A stretch of DNA of 64,000 bases from Henriciella sp. (GTDB lineage: Bacteria; Pseudomonadota; Alphaproteobacteria; Caulobacterales; Hyphomonadaceae), in assembly GCF_029937755.1 (NCBI RefSeq), contig NZ_JAPYPG010000001.1, forward strand, positions 682,001-746,000, written 5' to 3'. This document shows positions 53,962 to 63,249 of this stretch, piece by piece. A program made the translations under genes and the position numbers. Position 1 is the stretch's first letter. Every line of letters begins with the position of its first letter. Below the pieces are notes generated by a model. That model was not told where the DNA came from. It worked only from the letters and a program-made list of their open reading frames with translations, and searched no databases.

Positions 53962-54117
53962 TTTTGTCCAGATGTTGCGAACCGCCCCTCGGCGCGACGG
54001 CACGCCCTTTGCAGATGGCTCTGCAGAAGGGGCACGCGGGCTGGCGAATCCCGAAACTGAACAATCCCGCCCGCACGCCCGGCTCGCGTATGACGCGAAT
54101 GTCCTTCAGACAAAGGC

Positions 54118-54141
54118 ATTCGTTTCGTATACGAAATGAAT
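54118..54141. promoter_or_regulatory. 24-bp near-perfect palindrome before the repeat-protein gene
   Basis: ATTCGTTTCGTA | TACGAAATGAAT: the arms match at 11 of 12 positions, the core TTTCGTATACGAAA being perfect. It lies 55 bases before ATG 54197. Its form suits an operator for a dimeric repressor or activator. No known regulator matches by eye. Nothing else in 53962-54196 looks like a gene. Confidence 0.6.
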
Positions 54142-54196
54142 CCGTCGACGCGGACACCCTGAAATTGGGTGCCGCAGTCGCAACAGGGGAAGTGGA

Positions 54197-55372
54197 ATGA
54201 GAGTCTATTCGAAGATGCTGATCGGTGCCGCCCTGTTTGCGGCCCTGCCTTTTGCCGCGCAGGCCGATGGCGAAAAGGGCACCTGGGACAAGGATGCCGT
54301 CAACCAGCGCTATCAGGCCGTAGGGGCCGACAGCAGCGACCGCATCCTGACCGAGGAGCAGGTCGACGACATCATCCGCCGCAGCGGCACGCAAGGCCCG
54401 GCCGGTGTGCGCTATCTCGGCGGACCTGAAGCAGCCGTCGACAGCGAACTTTGCTGCGAAACGGTTGAAGAACAGGTCACCGAAAAGACCGAAGTCGAGG
54501 AAACGACGACCTATTTCGATGCGGTGACCAAGCGCAACATCATCCAGCCCGTCGAACGCACGATCACCCAGCCGATCGACCGCCGCATCCTTCGTCCGCG
54601 CTCGGAAACTGTCACCAATGAGACCCGTTACGAGGAAGAACGCCTTCCCAAACGCGTCGAGACCCTGCCGGCCCCGCCCGTACAGGAAAAGATCATCCCG
54701 CAGGTCACCGAGAAGACCGTCCTCGAAGTCCAGGACGAGTATGTCGACCAGGTGACCCGCAACATCATCCAGCCGGTCGTGATCACCACGGTTCAGCCGG
54801 TCGAGCGCCGCATCCTGCGCCCACAGACGGAAACCGTCACCAACAAGACCCGCTATGAGGAAGAACGCCTTCCCGTCCGGGTCGAGAAAGACACGGTCCC
54901 GCCAGTGAAGGAAACGGTGACCGAAGATGTGACCGTCGAGAAGGTCGAGGAGACCAGCGAAACCTATTATGACGCCGTGACCCGCCGCGAAGTGATCCAG
55001 CCGATCGAACGCACCACGGTAGTGCCGGTCAAGCGCCGCATCCTGCGTCCTGTCACCGAAACCGTCGTGAACGATACGCGCTACGAAACACGCCGGGCGC
55101 CGGTTCGTGTCGAGGAAGACACCGTTCCGCCTGTCATGGAAACGGTGACCGAAGAGGTCAATGAAGTGTACCGCGACGAGGTCAACGAGACCTATTTCGA
55201 TGCGGTCACCGAACGCGAGATCATTCAGCCGGTCGTTCGCCGCCTGATCCAGCCGGTGGAATACCGCAAGCCCAACCCCGTCACCGAGACAATCACGGCG
55301 CCGACACGCTATGAAACACAGCGTGCATCGCTGGTGGTTCTGACCGTGGGCGAGGGCTGCGACTGCCGCTAA
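54197..55372 (+). CDS. Exported protein with four tandem repeats of about 76 residues
   Basis: 391 residues. Signal peptide 1-23 (cleavage after AQA). A 60-residue N-terminal region ends in a Cys pair (ELCCE, 86-87). Repeats start at residues 106, 182, 257 and 333, each Y-x-D-x-VT-R-x-I-IQP..., with V/P/E/R-rich strands such as RRILRP and PVTETV repeated inside. The last repeat is short and followed by GCDCR with two more Cys. Beta-rich, acidic/basic alternation, no membrane segment; likely periplasmic or surface-located, perhaps disulfide-linked at the ends. I recognise no Pfam family; Val/Pro-rich repeats of this style recall eukaryotic alveolins, which may be convergence. Terminator follows. 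Confidence 0.75.
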   Translation: MRVYSKMLIGAALFAALPFAAQADGEKGTWDKDAVNQRYQAVGADSSDRILTEEQVDDIIRRSGTQGPAGVRYLGGPEAAVDSELCCETVEEQVTEKTEVEETTTYFDAVTKRNIIQPVERTITQPIDRRILRPRSETVTNETRYEEERLPKRVETLPAPPVQEKIIPQVTEKTVLEVQDEYVDQVTRNIIQPVVITTVQPVERRILRPQTETVTNKTRYEEERLPVRVEKDTVPPVKETVTEDVTVEKVEETSETYYDAVTRREVIQPIERTTVVPVKRRILRPVTETVVNDTRYETRRAPVRVEEDTVPPVMETVTEEVNEVYRDEVNETYFDAVTEREIIQPVVRRLIQPVEYRKPNPVTETITAPTRYETQRASLVVLTVGEGCDCR

Positions 55373-55400
55373 ACGACACTCGCAAGACTTATCCTGAGAG

Positions 55401-55431
55401 AGGGGCCCGCATGAAATGCTGGCCCCTTTTT
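55401..55431 (+). terminator. Rho-independent terminator after the repeat-protein gene
   Basis: GGGGCC (55402-55407) pairs with GGCCCC (55421-55426), with an inner GCAT/ATGC stem, then TTTTTC. It separates the repeat-protein gene from leuC. Confidence 0.85.
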
Positions 55432-55514
55432 CATGGGCTGCAACAAGCGGCGAGGCATATCTTGCCTATTGCTGCCAGACATGATGTTTTGCGCCGCAAC
55501 AGGATATGAGGCTC

Positions 55515-56912
55515 ATGGCAGGCAAGACGCTCTACGACAAGATCTGGGACGCCCACGTTGTTCACACCGATCCGGAGACCGGTGAGGCGCTCCTCTATAT
55601 CGACCTGCACCTGATCCACGAGGTGACGACACCCCAGGCTTTTGCCGGGCTGAAGGCCGAGCGCCGCAAGGTGCGCCGGCCGGAACTGACCCTCGCTGTC
55701 GCCGACCACAATACGCCTACCGAGAACCAGTCGGCTGGCCTCGAAGGCGTCACGGATGACGCAGCACGCAACCAGCTCACTGCGCTGAGCCGTAACGTGG
55801 CCGAGCATGGCATCGAATTCTTCCCAATGGGCGACATCAACAATGGTATTGTCCATGTCGTCGGCCCGGAACAGGGCCGCACCCAGCCGGGCATGACCAT
55901 TGTCTGCGGCGACAGCCACACCTCGACGCATGGCGCCTTCGGTGCGCTGGCGCACGGGATCGGCACGTCAGAAGTCGAACATGTCCTCGCCACGCAGACC
56001 CTCCGGGCCCGAAAGTCGAAAAACATGGCCATCGAGGTCACCGGGGAGCTGCGCGAAGGCGTGACCGCCAAGGACCTGGCGCTGCACCTGATTTCCGTGA
56101 TCGGCACCGCTGGCGGCACCGGCCATGTCATGGAGTATCGCGGGCCCGCAATCGAAAAGCTGTCGATCGAAGGCCGGATGACGCTCTGCAACTTGTCGAT
56201 CGAGGGCGGTGCGCGCGCCGGCATTATCGCGCCGGACGAAAAGACGTTCGACTATATCAAGGGAAGACCCTCGGCCCCGAAAGGCGCAGCCTGGGAGATG
56301 GCGGTGCGCCATTGGGAAACGTTGAAATCCGACCCGGACGCCGGTTGGGACCATGTCGTGGACATCCGCGCCGAGGATGTCGAGCCGACGGTCACCTGGG
56401 GCACGAGCCCCGAGCAGGCGATGCCGCTTTCGGGCACCGTGCCCGATCCGGCTGAAATGCGCGACCCGGCCAAGAAAGCCGCTGCGGAGCGGGCGCTTCA
56501 CTATATGGATCTCAAGCCGGGAGCGCCGATTGCAGGCACGCCCGTGCAGCGTGTCTTTATTGGATCCTGCACCAACTCCCGAATTGAAGATCTTCGAGAA
56601 GTGGCAACAATCGTCGAAAATTCAAAGGTTTCCGAGGGCGTCCGCGCGATGATCGTACCCGGCTCTGGCCTTGTGCGCGCCCAGGCGGAAGCCGAGGGCC
56701 TCGACAAGGTGTTCACCGAGGCGGGCTTTGAATGGCGCGAACCGGGCTGCTCAATGTGTCTTGGCATGAACCCGGACACGCTCGCGCCTGGCGAACGCTG
56801 TGCCTCAACCTCGAACCGGAACTTCGAAGGCCGGCAGGGCCGCGGCGGCCGCACCCACCTGATGAGCCCCGCGCTCGCAGCCCGCGCGGCGATCAATGGC
56901 GTGATTGGTTAG
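55515..56912 (+). CDS. leuC: 3-isopropylmalate dehydratase large subunit
   Basis: Aconitase-like [4Fe-4S] isomerase in leucine synthesis, with LeuD. 465 residues from ATG 55515 (three codons after an ATG at 55506 that is too close to the AGGA site). Seen: [17 protein letters not shown] N-terminal region, [31 protein letters not shown] (first cluster Cys), and [13 protein letters not shown] with the remaining two Cys. Next gene lies 6 bases away. Confidence 0.96.
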   Translation: MAGKTLYDKIWDAHVVHTDPETGEALLYIDLHLIHEVTTPQAFAGLKAERRKVRRPELTLAVADHNTPTENQSAGLEGVTDDAARNQLTALSRNVAEHGIEFFPMGDINNGIVHVVGPEQGRTQPGMTIVCGDSHTSTHGAFGALAHGIGTSEVEHVLATQTLRARKSKNMAIEVTGELREGVTAKDLALHLISVIGTAGGTGHVMEYRGPAIEKLSIEGRMTLCNLSIEGGARAGIIAPDEKTFDYIKGRPSAPKGAAWEMAVRHWETLKSDPDAGWDHVVDIRAEDVEPTVTWGTSPEQAMPLSGTVPDPAEMRDPAKKAAAERALHYMDLKPGAPIAGTPVQRVFIGSCTNSRIEDLREVATIVENSKVSEGVRAMIVPGSGLVRAQAEAEGLDKVFTEAGFEWREPGCSMCLGMNPDTLAPGERCASTSNRNFEGRQGRGGRTHLMSPALAARAAINGVIG

Positions 56913-56918
56913 AAGCCC

Positions 56919-57767
56919 ATGTCTCTGATGACGGGTCTCGACCACATTGTGCTCGTCTGCCCGGAGATCGAGGCAGGAACGGCTACCTACAGTTCGCTTC
57001 TTGGACGCGAGCCTGACTGGCGAGCGAGCGCAAACGGGGCAGCGACGGCGCTCTTCACAGTCCAGAATACGGCCTTAGAGCTGATGGCGCCGGACGGAGA
57101 CGGCGCTGTAGCCGACAGATTACGCGAAATCGTCGCGGAAAAAGGCCCGGGGCTCACCAGCCTGGCCTTCCGGACAGATGATATCGCCGAAACACATAGA
57201 AAACTCACGCGCCGGGGCCTTATACCCGGAGATATTACAGATGGCGAAAGTTCGAATCAGGCCGATGGCGCCGCCCGGCGGTGGAAACGCTTCCGCTGCA
57301 GCGATGATCAGACTGCCGGAACGAAGATTTTCGTCCTGCAGCCTGAAACCGCACCCAAGCCCGTTATGGCAGGCTCTGACGCGGTATCAGCACTCGATCA
57401 TATCGTCATCAACACACCCAATCCGGACCGGGCACTCGCCCTTTATGGCGCGAGGCTGGGTCTTGATCTAAGACTGGACCGCACGGCTGAGCAATGGAGC
57501 ACGCGCTTCCTCTTCTTCCGCACGGGCGGTCTGACCCTGGAAGTCATCCACCGGCTGGACGAAGCACATGCGCCAGAGGCGCCGGACACTCTTTGGGGCC
57601 TCACCTGGACCGTTCCAAATCTGAAAACCGCCCATGCCCGCCTCGACAAGGCGGGGCTCGACATCTCCGAAATCCGGACCGGGCGCAAGCCGGGCAGTGC
57701 CGTCTTCACCGTTCGCAATGGCACGCTTGGCGTCCCCACCCTGTTCATTTCCCATGAGGAGCGATAG
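56919..57767 (+). CDS. Two-domain VOC (glyoxalase-like) protein between leuC and leuD
   Basis: 282 residues with two vicinal-oxygen-chelate modules (about 5-125 and 150-280). Each begins LDHIV (His) and has a Glu-bearing strand (ALELMAP, LTLEVIHR). The other usual His of each module is not clear (LTSLAFRTDD, LWGLTWTVPN), so metal binding may be partial or missing. It starts 6 bases after the leuC stop and ends 9 bases before leuD, so it is expressed with them. Function unknown. By eye this gene is less GC-rich than its neighbours. Confidence 0.8.
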   Translation: MSLMTGLDHIVLVCPEIEAGTATYSSLLGREPDWRASANGAATALFTVQNTALELMAPDGDGAVADRLREIVAEKGPGLTSLAFRTDDIAETHRKLTRRGLIPGDITDGESSNQADGAARRWKRFRCSDDQTAGTKIFVLQPETAPKPVMAGSDAVSALDHIVINTPNPDRALALYGARLGLDLRLDRTAEQWSTRFLFFRTGGLTLEVIHRLDEAHAPEAPDTLWGLTWTVPNLKTAHARLDKAGLDISEIRTGRKPGSAVFTVRNGTLGVPTLFISHEER

Positions 57768-57776
57768 AGAAAGATC

Positions 57777-58409
57777 ATGAAAGCCTTCACCACGCTTACC
57801 TCGACCGCCGCACCGCTGACCCATCAGGGCCGACTAATGGCCAATGTCGACACCGACATGATCATCCCAAAACAGTTCCTGAAGACGACAGAGCGCGAAG
57901 GCCTTTCGCAGGGTCTTTTTTATGAACTCAAGACCAGGGCGGATGGCAGCCCGGATCCGGATTTCGTTCTCAATCAGCCCGCTTACCAGAATGCGGGCAT
58001 CCTGATCGCCGGGGAGAACTTTGGTTGCGGCTCTTCGAGAGAGCATGCGCCGTGGGCGCTGCTGGACCAAGGCATCACCTGCGTGATCGCCCCCAGCTTC
58101 GCCGATATCTTCCATAATAACTGCTACAAGAACGGGATCCTGCCGATCCAGCTGCCCTTCGAAATCTGTGAAGCGCTGGGCAATCAGGCGGGCGGAAGCA
58201 ATCACAAATTCACTGTCGATCTGGAGCGCCAGATCATCACCACGCCAGACGGCGAAGAGATCGCTTTCGATGTCGACGAAGGCCGCAAGGCAAGCCTTCT
58301 GGAAGGGCTCGACGATATCGGCATGACACTCACGGCCGAGGATACGATCTCGCAATATGAGCGCCGCCGGCAATCGGCCATGCCCTGGCTTGAAACGGAG
58401 GCCGGCTGA
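57777..58409 (+). CDS. leuD: 3-isopropylmalate dehydratase small subunit
   Basis: 210 residues. Signatures: [71 protein letters not shown], and a C-terminal helix. Forms the heterodimer with LeuC. Spacing of 9 bases to the VOC gene upstream. Confidence 0.96.
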   Translation: MKAFTTLTSTAAPLTHQGRLMANVDTDMIIPKQFLKTTEREGLSQGLFYELKTRADGSPDPDFVLNQPAYQNAGILIAGENFGCGSSREHAPWALLDQGITCVIAPSFADIFHNNCYKNGILPIQLPFEICEALGNQAGGSNHKFTVDLERQIITTPDGEEIAFDVDEGRKASLLEGLDDIGMTLTAEDTISQYERRRQSAMPWLETEAG

Positions 58410-58424
58410 GGCCGTTCAGTTCCC

Positions 58425-58574
58425 ATGAAGACACTCACGTTCGCCATTTTGATTGTTTGCCTGTTCGTCGCCGCCTGCGCCATGGACGTCCTTTCCACCG
58501 AGCCTGAGGTCGATATCGATCCCGACAAGGTCGATAACCCGACCTATCCTCCAAAGGACGGCGAAACCGGCTAA
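58425..58574 (+). CDS. Small predicted lipoprotein between leuD and leuB
   Basis: 49 residues from ATG 58425 to TAA 58574. The signal MKTLTFAILIVCLFVAAC ends in a lipobox VAAC, so the Cys18 is lipid-modified and the mature peptide is about 32 residues, acidic (TEPEVDIDPDKVDN). This is too short to have been listed as a normal gene but the lipoprotein signal is convincing. No strong Shine-Dalgarno. It lies 15 bases after leuD and 54 before leuB on the same strand. Confidence 0.65.
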   Translation: MKTLTFAILIVCLFVAACAMDVLSTEPEVDIDPDKVDNPTYPPKDGETG

Positions 58575-58628
58575 CGCCGCAACAGGGCTGGACAATCCGT
58601 ACCGCCCGCGCCTAAAGCGACACCCGAC

Positions 58629-59684
58629 ATGAAACAGACACTCCTTCTCCTGCCGGGCGATGGCATCGGCCCGGAAGTTACCGGCGCCGCCCGCCGCATC
58701 GCAGACCTCGTGGCCCCTGACGTCGCTCTTGAGGAGGGCCTTGTCGGTGGCGCTGCACTCGATGCCGAGGGCACACCACTTTCCGACGAGACGCTGCAAC
58801 GTGCGCACAAGTCCGATGCCGTGCTTTTGGGTGCGGTTGGTGGACCCAAATGGGCCACTGTGGACCGCGCCGTACGCCCGGAGATGGGGCTTCTGCGATT
58901 GCGCAAGGGGCTCGACGTCTTTGCAAACCTCCGCCCCGCTTACTGTTTCGAAGCGCTGGTCGATTCGTCGAGCCTGAAGCGCGACCGGGTCGAAGGGCTC
59001 GATCTGATGATCGTGCGCGAGCTGACATCCGGCGTCTATTTCGGCGAACCGCGCGGCATCGATACCGACGAGAACGGTGTGCGCCGTGGCTATGACACAT
59101 CGGTCTACACCGCACCCGAAATCGAGCGCGTCACCCGTGTCGCCTTCGCCATTGCACGCGGGCGCTCCGGCCGGGTCTGCTCGGTCGAAAAATCCAATGT
59201 CATGGAAAGCGGCCATTTCTGGCGGCAGGAAGTCACTGCCCTGCATGAGATCGGCGGTGAGGGCATCGAGCTTACCCACATGCTGGCGGATGCCTGCGCC
59301 ATGGAGCTGGTGCGCCAGCCCAAGCAGTTCGACGTCATCCTGGCCGACAATCTCTTCGGCGACCTGCTGTCGGACGAAGCCGCGATGCTGACCGGCTCGA
59401 TTGGCATGCTGCCCTCCGCCAGCCTCGGCGCCGAAGGCGTGCCCGGCCTGTTCGAGCCGGTGCACGGCTCAGCGCCCGACATTGCCGGCAAGGGCTACGC
59501 AAACCCCTGTGCGGCGATCCTGTCACTGGAGATGGCGCTGCGCTGGTCGCTGGCGCGGCCAGATGCCGCTGACCGTGTCATGCACGCTGTCGCCCACGCC
59601 CTGAAGGAAGGCGCCCGCACGCGGGATCTGGGCGGCGAGATGTCGACGACCGAGATGACAGACGCAATTATCGACTGCCTCTAG
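58629..59684 (+). CDS. leuB: 3-isopropylmalate dehydrogenase
   Basis: 351 residues. Oxidative decarboxylation of 3-isopropylmalate. Family signatures: [99 protein letters not shown] and [17 protein letters not shown]. Completes the leuC-leuD-leuB set. Confidence 0.97.
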   Translation: MKQTLLLLPGDGIGPEVTGAARRIADLVAPDVALEEGLVGGAALDAEGTPLSDETLQRAHKSDAVLLGAVGGPKWATVDRAVRPEMGLLRLRKGLDVFANLRPAYCFEALVDSSSLKRDRVEGLDLMIVRELTSGVYFGEPRGIDTDENGVRRGYDTSVYTAPEIERVTRVAFAIARGRSGRVCSVEKSNVMESGHFWRQEVTALHEIGGEGIELTHMLADACAMELVRQPKQFDVILADNLFGDLLSDEAAMLTGSIGMLPSASLGAEGVPGLFEPVHGSAPDIAGKGYANPCAAILSLEMALRWSLARPDAADRVMHAVAHALKEGARTRDLGGEMSTTEMTDAIIDCL

Positions 59685-59708
59685 GAACAGGTCTCGCGGA
59701 ACGCTTCG

Positions 59709-59725
59709 CCACGGCTTGACCATGG
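59709..59725. repeat. REP-like unit
   Basis: CCACGGCTTGACCATGG, one base different from the 17-base core of the doublet at 47431-47447. TTCGCC (59705-59710) and GGCGAA (59729-59734) flank it in inverted orientation, forming an outer stem. It lies in the 124-base gap between leuB and the NTF2-like gene. A CCGGGATGACGG stretch follows at about 59787. Confidence 0.6.
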
Positions 59726-59808
59726 GGAGGCGAAACTGGGAGGCCGGTTCTATCGGAGCGCGGTCGCGGAAGCGCCTCTCAGTTCTTCCGGGATGACGGC
59801 AAAGAGGC

Positions 59809-60192
59809 TTAGCTATAGTCCGCGATCCGGCTCATCAGCTGGCCACGAAACTCGAAGAAGCTTGCCCCGCGGACCTTGATGGTCTCACCGGCCTTCACCC
59901 CATTCGGGAGATCGACGGCCGCCTTGCCCTCGAACTCGATCTCGGCGGCTGCCTTGCCCTGACCGATAACCAGGCTCACGAGTTTCTGGCGGCGATAGGA
60001 AAAGGCATTGCCGGACAGTTCCGCCACTTCGCCCATCTTGTCACGGCCCTCAAAGGTCATCGTCTGACCCGAGTTCGAGATGTTCTCGAAGATGACATCC
60101 TCGGTCACGCAATCGAGCATGCCTTCGATGTCGCGGGAATTGTAGGATTTGATATATTTCGAGATCACGTCTTCGATCAGGATCGTCTCCAT
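59809..60192 (-). CDS. NTF2-like / SnoaL-like protein
   Basis: 127 residues from ATG 60192; a longer in-frame reading from 60426 adds 78 residues that overlap the asd gene region and are not conserved in type. The cone-shaped NTF2 fold is suggested by the N-terminal helix (IEDVISKYIKSYNSRDIEGMLDCVTEDVIFEN), a GRDKMGEVAEL segment and C-terminal strands (FFEFRGQLMSRIADYS). SnoaL-like members bind or isomerise small hydrophobic ligands. Role not determinable. Confidence 0.7.
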   Translation of the reverse strand: METILIEDVISKYIKSYNSRDIEGMLDCVTEDVIFENISNSGQTMTFEGRDKMGEVAELSGNAFSYRRQKLVSLVIGQGKAAAEIEFEGKAAVDLPNGVKAGETIKVRGASFFEFRGQLMSRIADYS

Positions 60193-60361
60193 CGGTGATG
60201 CGTTGCAGCATTGGCACTCAACATTCGCGGAGAGTGCATTACATGTGAGCGAAATCAAGCCTGTCACTGTGGCGCGGATGAGCCGCCGCCCGGACAAGAC
60301 TATCAATTGAGGAGCGACCTTTTCTCGGCTATTGGGGGCGCTTCGACAAAGGACAAGACAT

Positions 60362-61396
60362 ATGGCACTCAAAGTCGCAATCGTCGGCGCCACGGGCAAT
60401 GTGGGCCGTGAACTTCTCAACATCATGGATGAGCGCGATTTTCCTGCAGACCAGGTTTTCGCCGTCGCCTCGCGCCGTTCGGTCGGCCGCGAAGTCAGCT
60501 ATGGCGACAAGACCCTGAAATGCCAGGCGCTCGATGACTTCGATTTTTCGCAGGTGGACGTAGTCCTGATGTCTGCCGGTGGCGGCCTCTCCAAGGAGTG
60601 GGCGCCGAAGATCGCTGCCAAAGGTGCGATCGTGATCGACAACTCCTCCGCCTGGCGCATGGACCCGGACGTGCCGCTGGTCGTTCCGGAAGTGAACGGC
60701 GAGGACGTGCTCGATTATGAGAAGAAGCGCATCATCGCCAATCCGAACTGCTCGACCGCCCAGCTCGTCATGGCGCTGAAGCCCCTGCACGACGCTGCCA
60801 GCATCAAGCGCGTGGTCGTCTCGACCTACCAGTCGGTCTCCGGCTCGGGCAAGGCGGGCATGGACGAACTCTGGAACCAGACCAAGGGCATCTTCGTCAA
60901 CGATCAGCCCGAACCTGAAGAGTATCCGCGCCAGATCGCCTTCAATGCGATCCCGATGATCGGCTCCTTCCGCGAGGACGGCTTCACCGACGAGGAAGCC
61001 AAGATGTGGAACGAGACCCACAAGATGATCGATCCGGAGATCAAGCTGACGGTCACCTGCGTGCGCGTCCCGGTCTTCGTGAGCCACTCCGAAACGGTCA
61101 ATATCGAGTTCAACAACCCGATCACCCCGGAAGAGGCCCGTGAAGCGCTGCGCAATTTCGACGGCGTCCAGGTCATCGATAACCCGGAAGAAGACCAGTA
61201 CATCACGCCGGTCGAAGCGGCGGGCGAATGGGCAACCTTCGTTTCCCGCATCCGCGTCGACAATACCGTGGAGAACGGTCTCGCCCTCTGGGTCGTCTCC
61301 GACAATCTGCGCAAGGGCGCCGCTCTCAACACCGTCCAGATCGCCGAAGAGCTGATCAAGCGCGGCGTGCTGAAGCCGGAGAGCGTGAACGCTTAG
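60362..61396 (+). CDS. asd: Aspartate-semialdehyde dehydrogenase
   Basis: 344 residues. NADPH-dependent step of the lysine, threonine and methionine pathways. Seen: VAIVGATGNVGRELL, VVLMSAGGGLSKEWAP, IDNSSAWRMDPDVPLVVPEVN, the catalytic Cys in ANPNCSTAQLVMALKPL, VVVSTYQSVSGSGKAGM, FVSHSETVNIEF and ENGLALWVVSDNLRKGAALNTVQIAE. AAAGGA lies about 9 bases before ATG 60362. A terminator follows. Confidence 0.97.
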   Translation: MALKVAIVGATGNVGRELLNIMDERDFPADQVFAVASRRSVGREVSYGDKTLKCQALDDFDFSQVDVVLMSAGGGLSKEWAPKIAAKGAIVIDNSSAWRMDPDVPLVVPEVNGEDVLDYEKKRIIANPNCSTAQLVMALKPLHDAASIKRVVVSTYQSVSGSGKAGMDELWNQTKGIFVNDQPEPEEYPRQIAFNAIPMIGSFREDGFTDEEAKMWNETHKMIDPEIKLTVTCVRVPVFVSHSETVNIEFNNPITPEEAREALRNFDGVQVIDNPEEDQYITPVEAAGEWATFVSRIRVDNTVENGLALWVVSDNLRKGAALNTVQIAEELIKRGVLKPESVNA

Positions 61397-61422
61397 GCCG
61401 GGACAAAATCAGAAGCATCAGA

Positions 61423-61456
61423 AACGCCGCCCCTCACCGGGCGGCGTTTTTTATGT
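61423..61456 (+). terminator. Rho-independent terminator after asd
   Basis: AACGCCGCCC (61423-61432) pairs with GGGCGGCGTT (61439-61448) around CTCACC, followed by TTTTT. Confidence 0.9.
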
Positions 61457-61532
61457 CAGCTATTCTGACGTGAATGCTGTGACCGCACGAAACGGGTAGC
61501 CATTGGCTCAGTGGCATACTACCTGCCGCAGC

Positions 61533-62444
61533 ATGACGCCGGAGCTTCGCCTAGGATTTCTCAGCGCCTTCGGCGCCTACCTGCTATGGGGCGGGCTGCC
61601 GCTCTATTTCCGGGCGCTCGATCATATTGCGCCACAGGAAATGCTGGCCCACCGCATCCTCTGGGGCCTGCCGACCGCGCTTCTCTTCATTACAGCTGCG
61701 GCGCGCTGGAAAGATCTGCGCGCGGCGCTGACCCGCCGGCGCATCGCCTATCTCGGCATTTCTGCAGCGCTTATCGCCCTCAACTGGCTGGTCTATATCT
61801 GGGCGGTCTCGGCCGAACGGGTGACCGAGGCGAGCCTCGGTTATTTCATCAACCCGCTGGTGAGCGTGCTCATCGGCATGGTCTTCTTTTCCGAAAAGCT
61901 GCGGCCGGCCCAATGGATCGCAATTGCCATTGCCGCTGTCGGGGTCGCCGTCCTGACATGGGAGCTCGGGCGCCTGCCCTGGGTGTCGTTCGTGCTGTGC
62001 TTCAGCTTTGCGTCCTATGGAGCCGTGCGGAAGAAGGTCAAGGTCGACAGCCGGATCGGATTTGCGGTCGAAACCGCGCTTCTCTTCCCGGTCGCCTTCC
62101 TGTGGCTGACCTGGTTTCAGGCGACCGGTCAGGGCGGCTGGGTCGGCGATTATGGCTGGGACTGGCTTGTCCTGCCACTGGCCGGACCGATCACGGCCGT
62201 GCCGCTCATCCTGTTCGCCTTGGCGGCCAAAAGGCTGAAACTCGCGACGATCGGAATGATGCAATACATGACACCAACCATCCAGTTCCTGATCGCGGTC
62301 CTGATCTTCCGCGAGCCCTTCGGTTTGGTCGACGCCATCGCCTTCGGCCTGATCTGGACGGCCCTCATTGTCTTCACCACAGACAGCGTTCTGGGCGAAC
62401 GAAAGGCGCGCCGCCTCGCCCGCGCGGCGAGATTCGCAGAATAA
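61533..62444 (+). CDS. rarD: RarD-type EamA transporter
   Basis: 303 residues, about ten hydrophobic segments. RarD signatures: GFLSAFGAYLLWGGLPLYFRALDHIAPQEMLAHRILW, ISAALIALNWLVYIWAVS, ASLGYFINPLVSVLIG, FASYGAVRKK and GMMQYMTPTIQFLIAVLIFREPF. The ATG at 61533 is preferred to TTG 61503. Role in chloramphenicol sensitivity is known for E. coli RarD; the natural substrate is unclear. Confidence 0.9.
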   Translation: MTPELRLGFLSAFGAYLLWGGLPLYFRALDHIAPQEMLAHRILWGLPTALLFITAAARWKDLRAALTRRRIAYLGISAALIALNWLVYIWAVSAERVTEASLGYFINPLVSVLIGMVFFSEKLRPAQWIAIAIAAVGVAVLTWELGRLPWVSFVLCFSFASYGAVRKKVKVDSRIGFAVETALLFPVAFLWLTWFQATGQGGWVGDYGWDWLVLPLAGPITAVPLILFALAAKRLKLATIGMMQYMTPTIQFLIAVLIFREPFGLVDAIAFGLIWTALIVFTTDSVLGERKARRLARAARFAE

Positions 62445-62448
62445 GGAC

Positions 62449-62490
62449 AAAAAAATGCCCCGGCGCCGAGGAGGACAATGGGCCGGGGCA
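62449..62490 (-). terminator. Rho-independent terminator of the LysE-type gene
   Basis: TGCCCCGGC (62456-62464) pairs with GCCGGGGCA (62482-62490); on the minus strand TTTTTTT follows (62455-62449). It is 109 bases past the stop of the LysE-type gene and just after the rarD stop. Confidence 0.85.
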
Positions 62491-62598
62491 GTGGTGCATG
62501 GTGAAGTTGGAGAGTCCAAGTTCGCCTTACAGACAGCAAACGCCATGCCAGCTCTCCCTGCAAGCGAATTTTCTATTTTAAAGGCACATTTTTTTCGC

Positions 62599-63222
62599 TT
62601 AGCGTGTGGAAAACGCGATCCAGGCGGCGATCGCCACCAGCGCACCCGCGAAAGCCAGACGGACGGCCAGCAATCGCCGCCAGCGCTCAATCTGCTCGCC
62701 AAGCTGCGCGCCCAGCAAGACGAGCCCGGCATGAACCAGGACCGACAGCAGGATGTGGAGACTGCCAAGAACCAGGATCTGCGCCCAGACCGGCCAGGAC
62801 TCGCTGGTCGCAAACTGGCCCACAACGGCGATGTAGAACACAAGGGCCTTGGGATTAAGCAGATTGGCAATGAACCCCCGGCGAAACCCCTCGGCCTGGG
62901 CCTCATGACCCGGAGACGAATCGCCTGTCTCGGCGAAGGCTGTCCAGGCGAGATACAGCATGAAGGCGACCCCGCCCCAGCGCAGGGTCTGATAGACGAC
63001 CTCATTTCCGGCAACAAAGGTCGAAAACCCGGCGGCTGCGGCGATCAACTGAACGCTAAGGCCGAGCGTAATGCCCAGAACCGCCGTGAACCCGACCCGG
63101 CGGCCCTTCTGGGCCGACACGGCCGTCAGCCACCCCATATTCGGGCCGGGCGTCAGCTCCACGACGGCCATGGCGGCAAGGAACGCGATCCAGTCAATGC
63201 TACCGTTCAATTTCGTCACCAA
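62599..63222 (-). CDS. LysE/RhtB-family amino-acid exporter
   Basis: 207 residues, six hydrophobic segments. Family signatures: FLAAMAVVELTPGPNMGWLTAVSAQKGRRVGFTAVLGITLGL (the TPGPN motif) and GFIANLLNPKALVFYIAVVGQF. Exports amino acids or derivatives. The start is probably GTG 63222 without a clear Shine-Dalgarno. The gene is preceded by an exact LexA-like box at 63250-63264. Confidence 0.9.
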   Translation of the reverse strand: MVTKLNGSIDWIAFLAAMAVVELTPGPNMGWLTAVSAQKGRRVGFTAVLGITLGLSVQLIAAAAGFSTFVAGNEVVYQTLRWGGVAFMLYLAWTAFAETGDSSPGHEAQAEGFRRGFIANLLNPKALVFYIAVVGQFATSESWPVWAQILVLGSLHILLSVLVHAGLVLLGAQLGEQIERWRRLLAVRLAFAGALVAIAAWIAFSTR

Positions 63223-63249
63223 AAGTGGGCTGGAATTGGGCTGTCGCTG

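Noticed and set aside
61584..63017. 477-residue minus-strand frame opposite rarD, with AGGGAGAG before an internal ATG at about 62550
   Set aside because: It runs across the terminator of the LysE-type gene and the rarD coding region and has no recognisable domain. The Shine-Dalgarno-like match is probably accidental.
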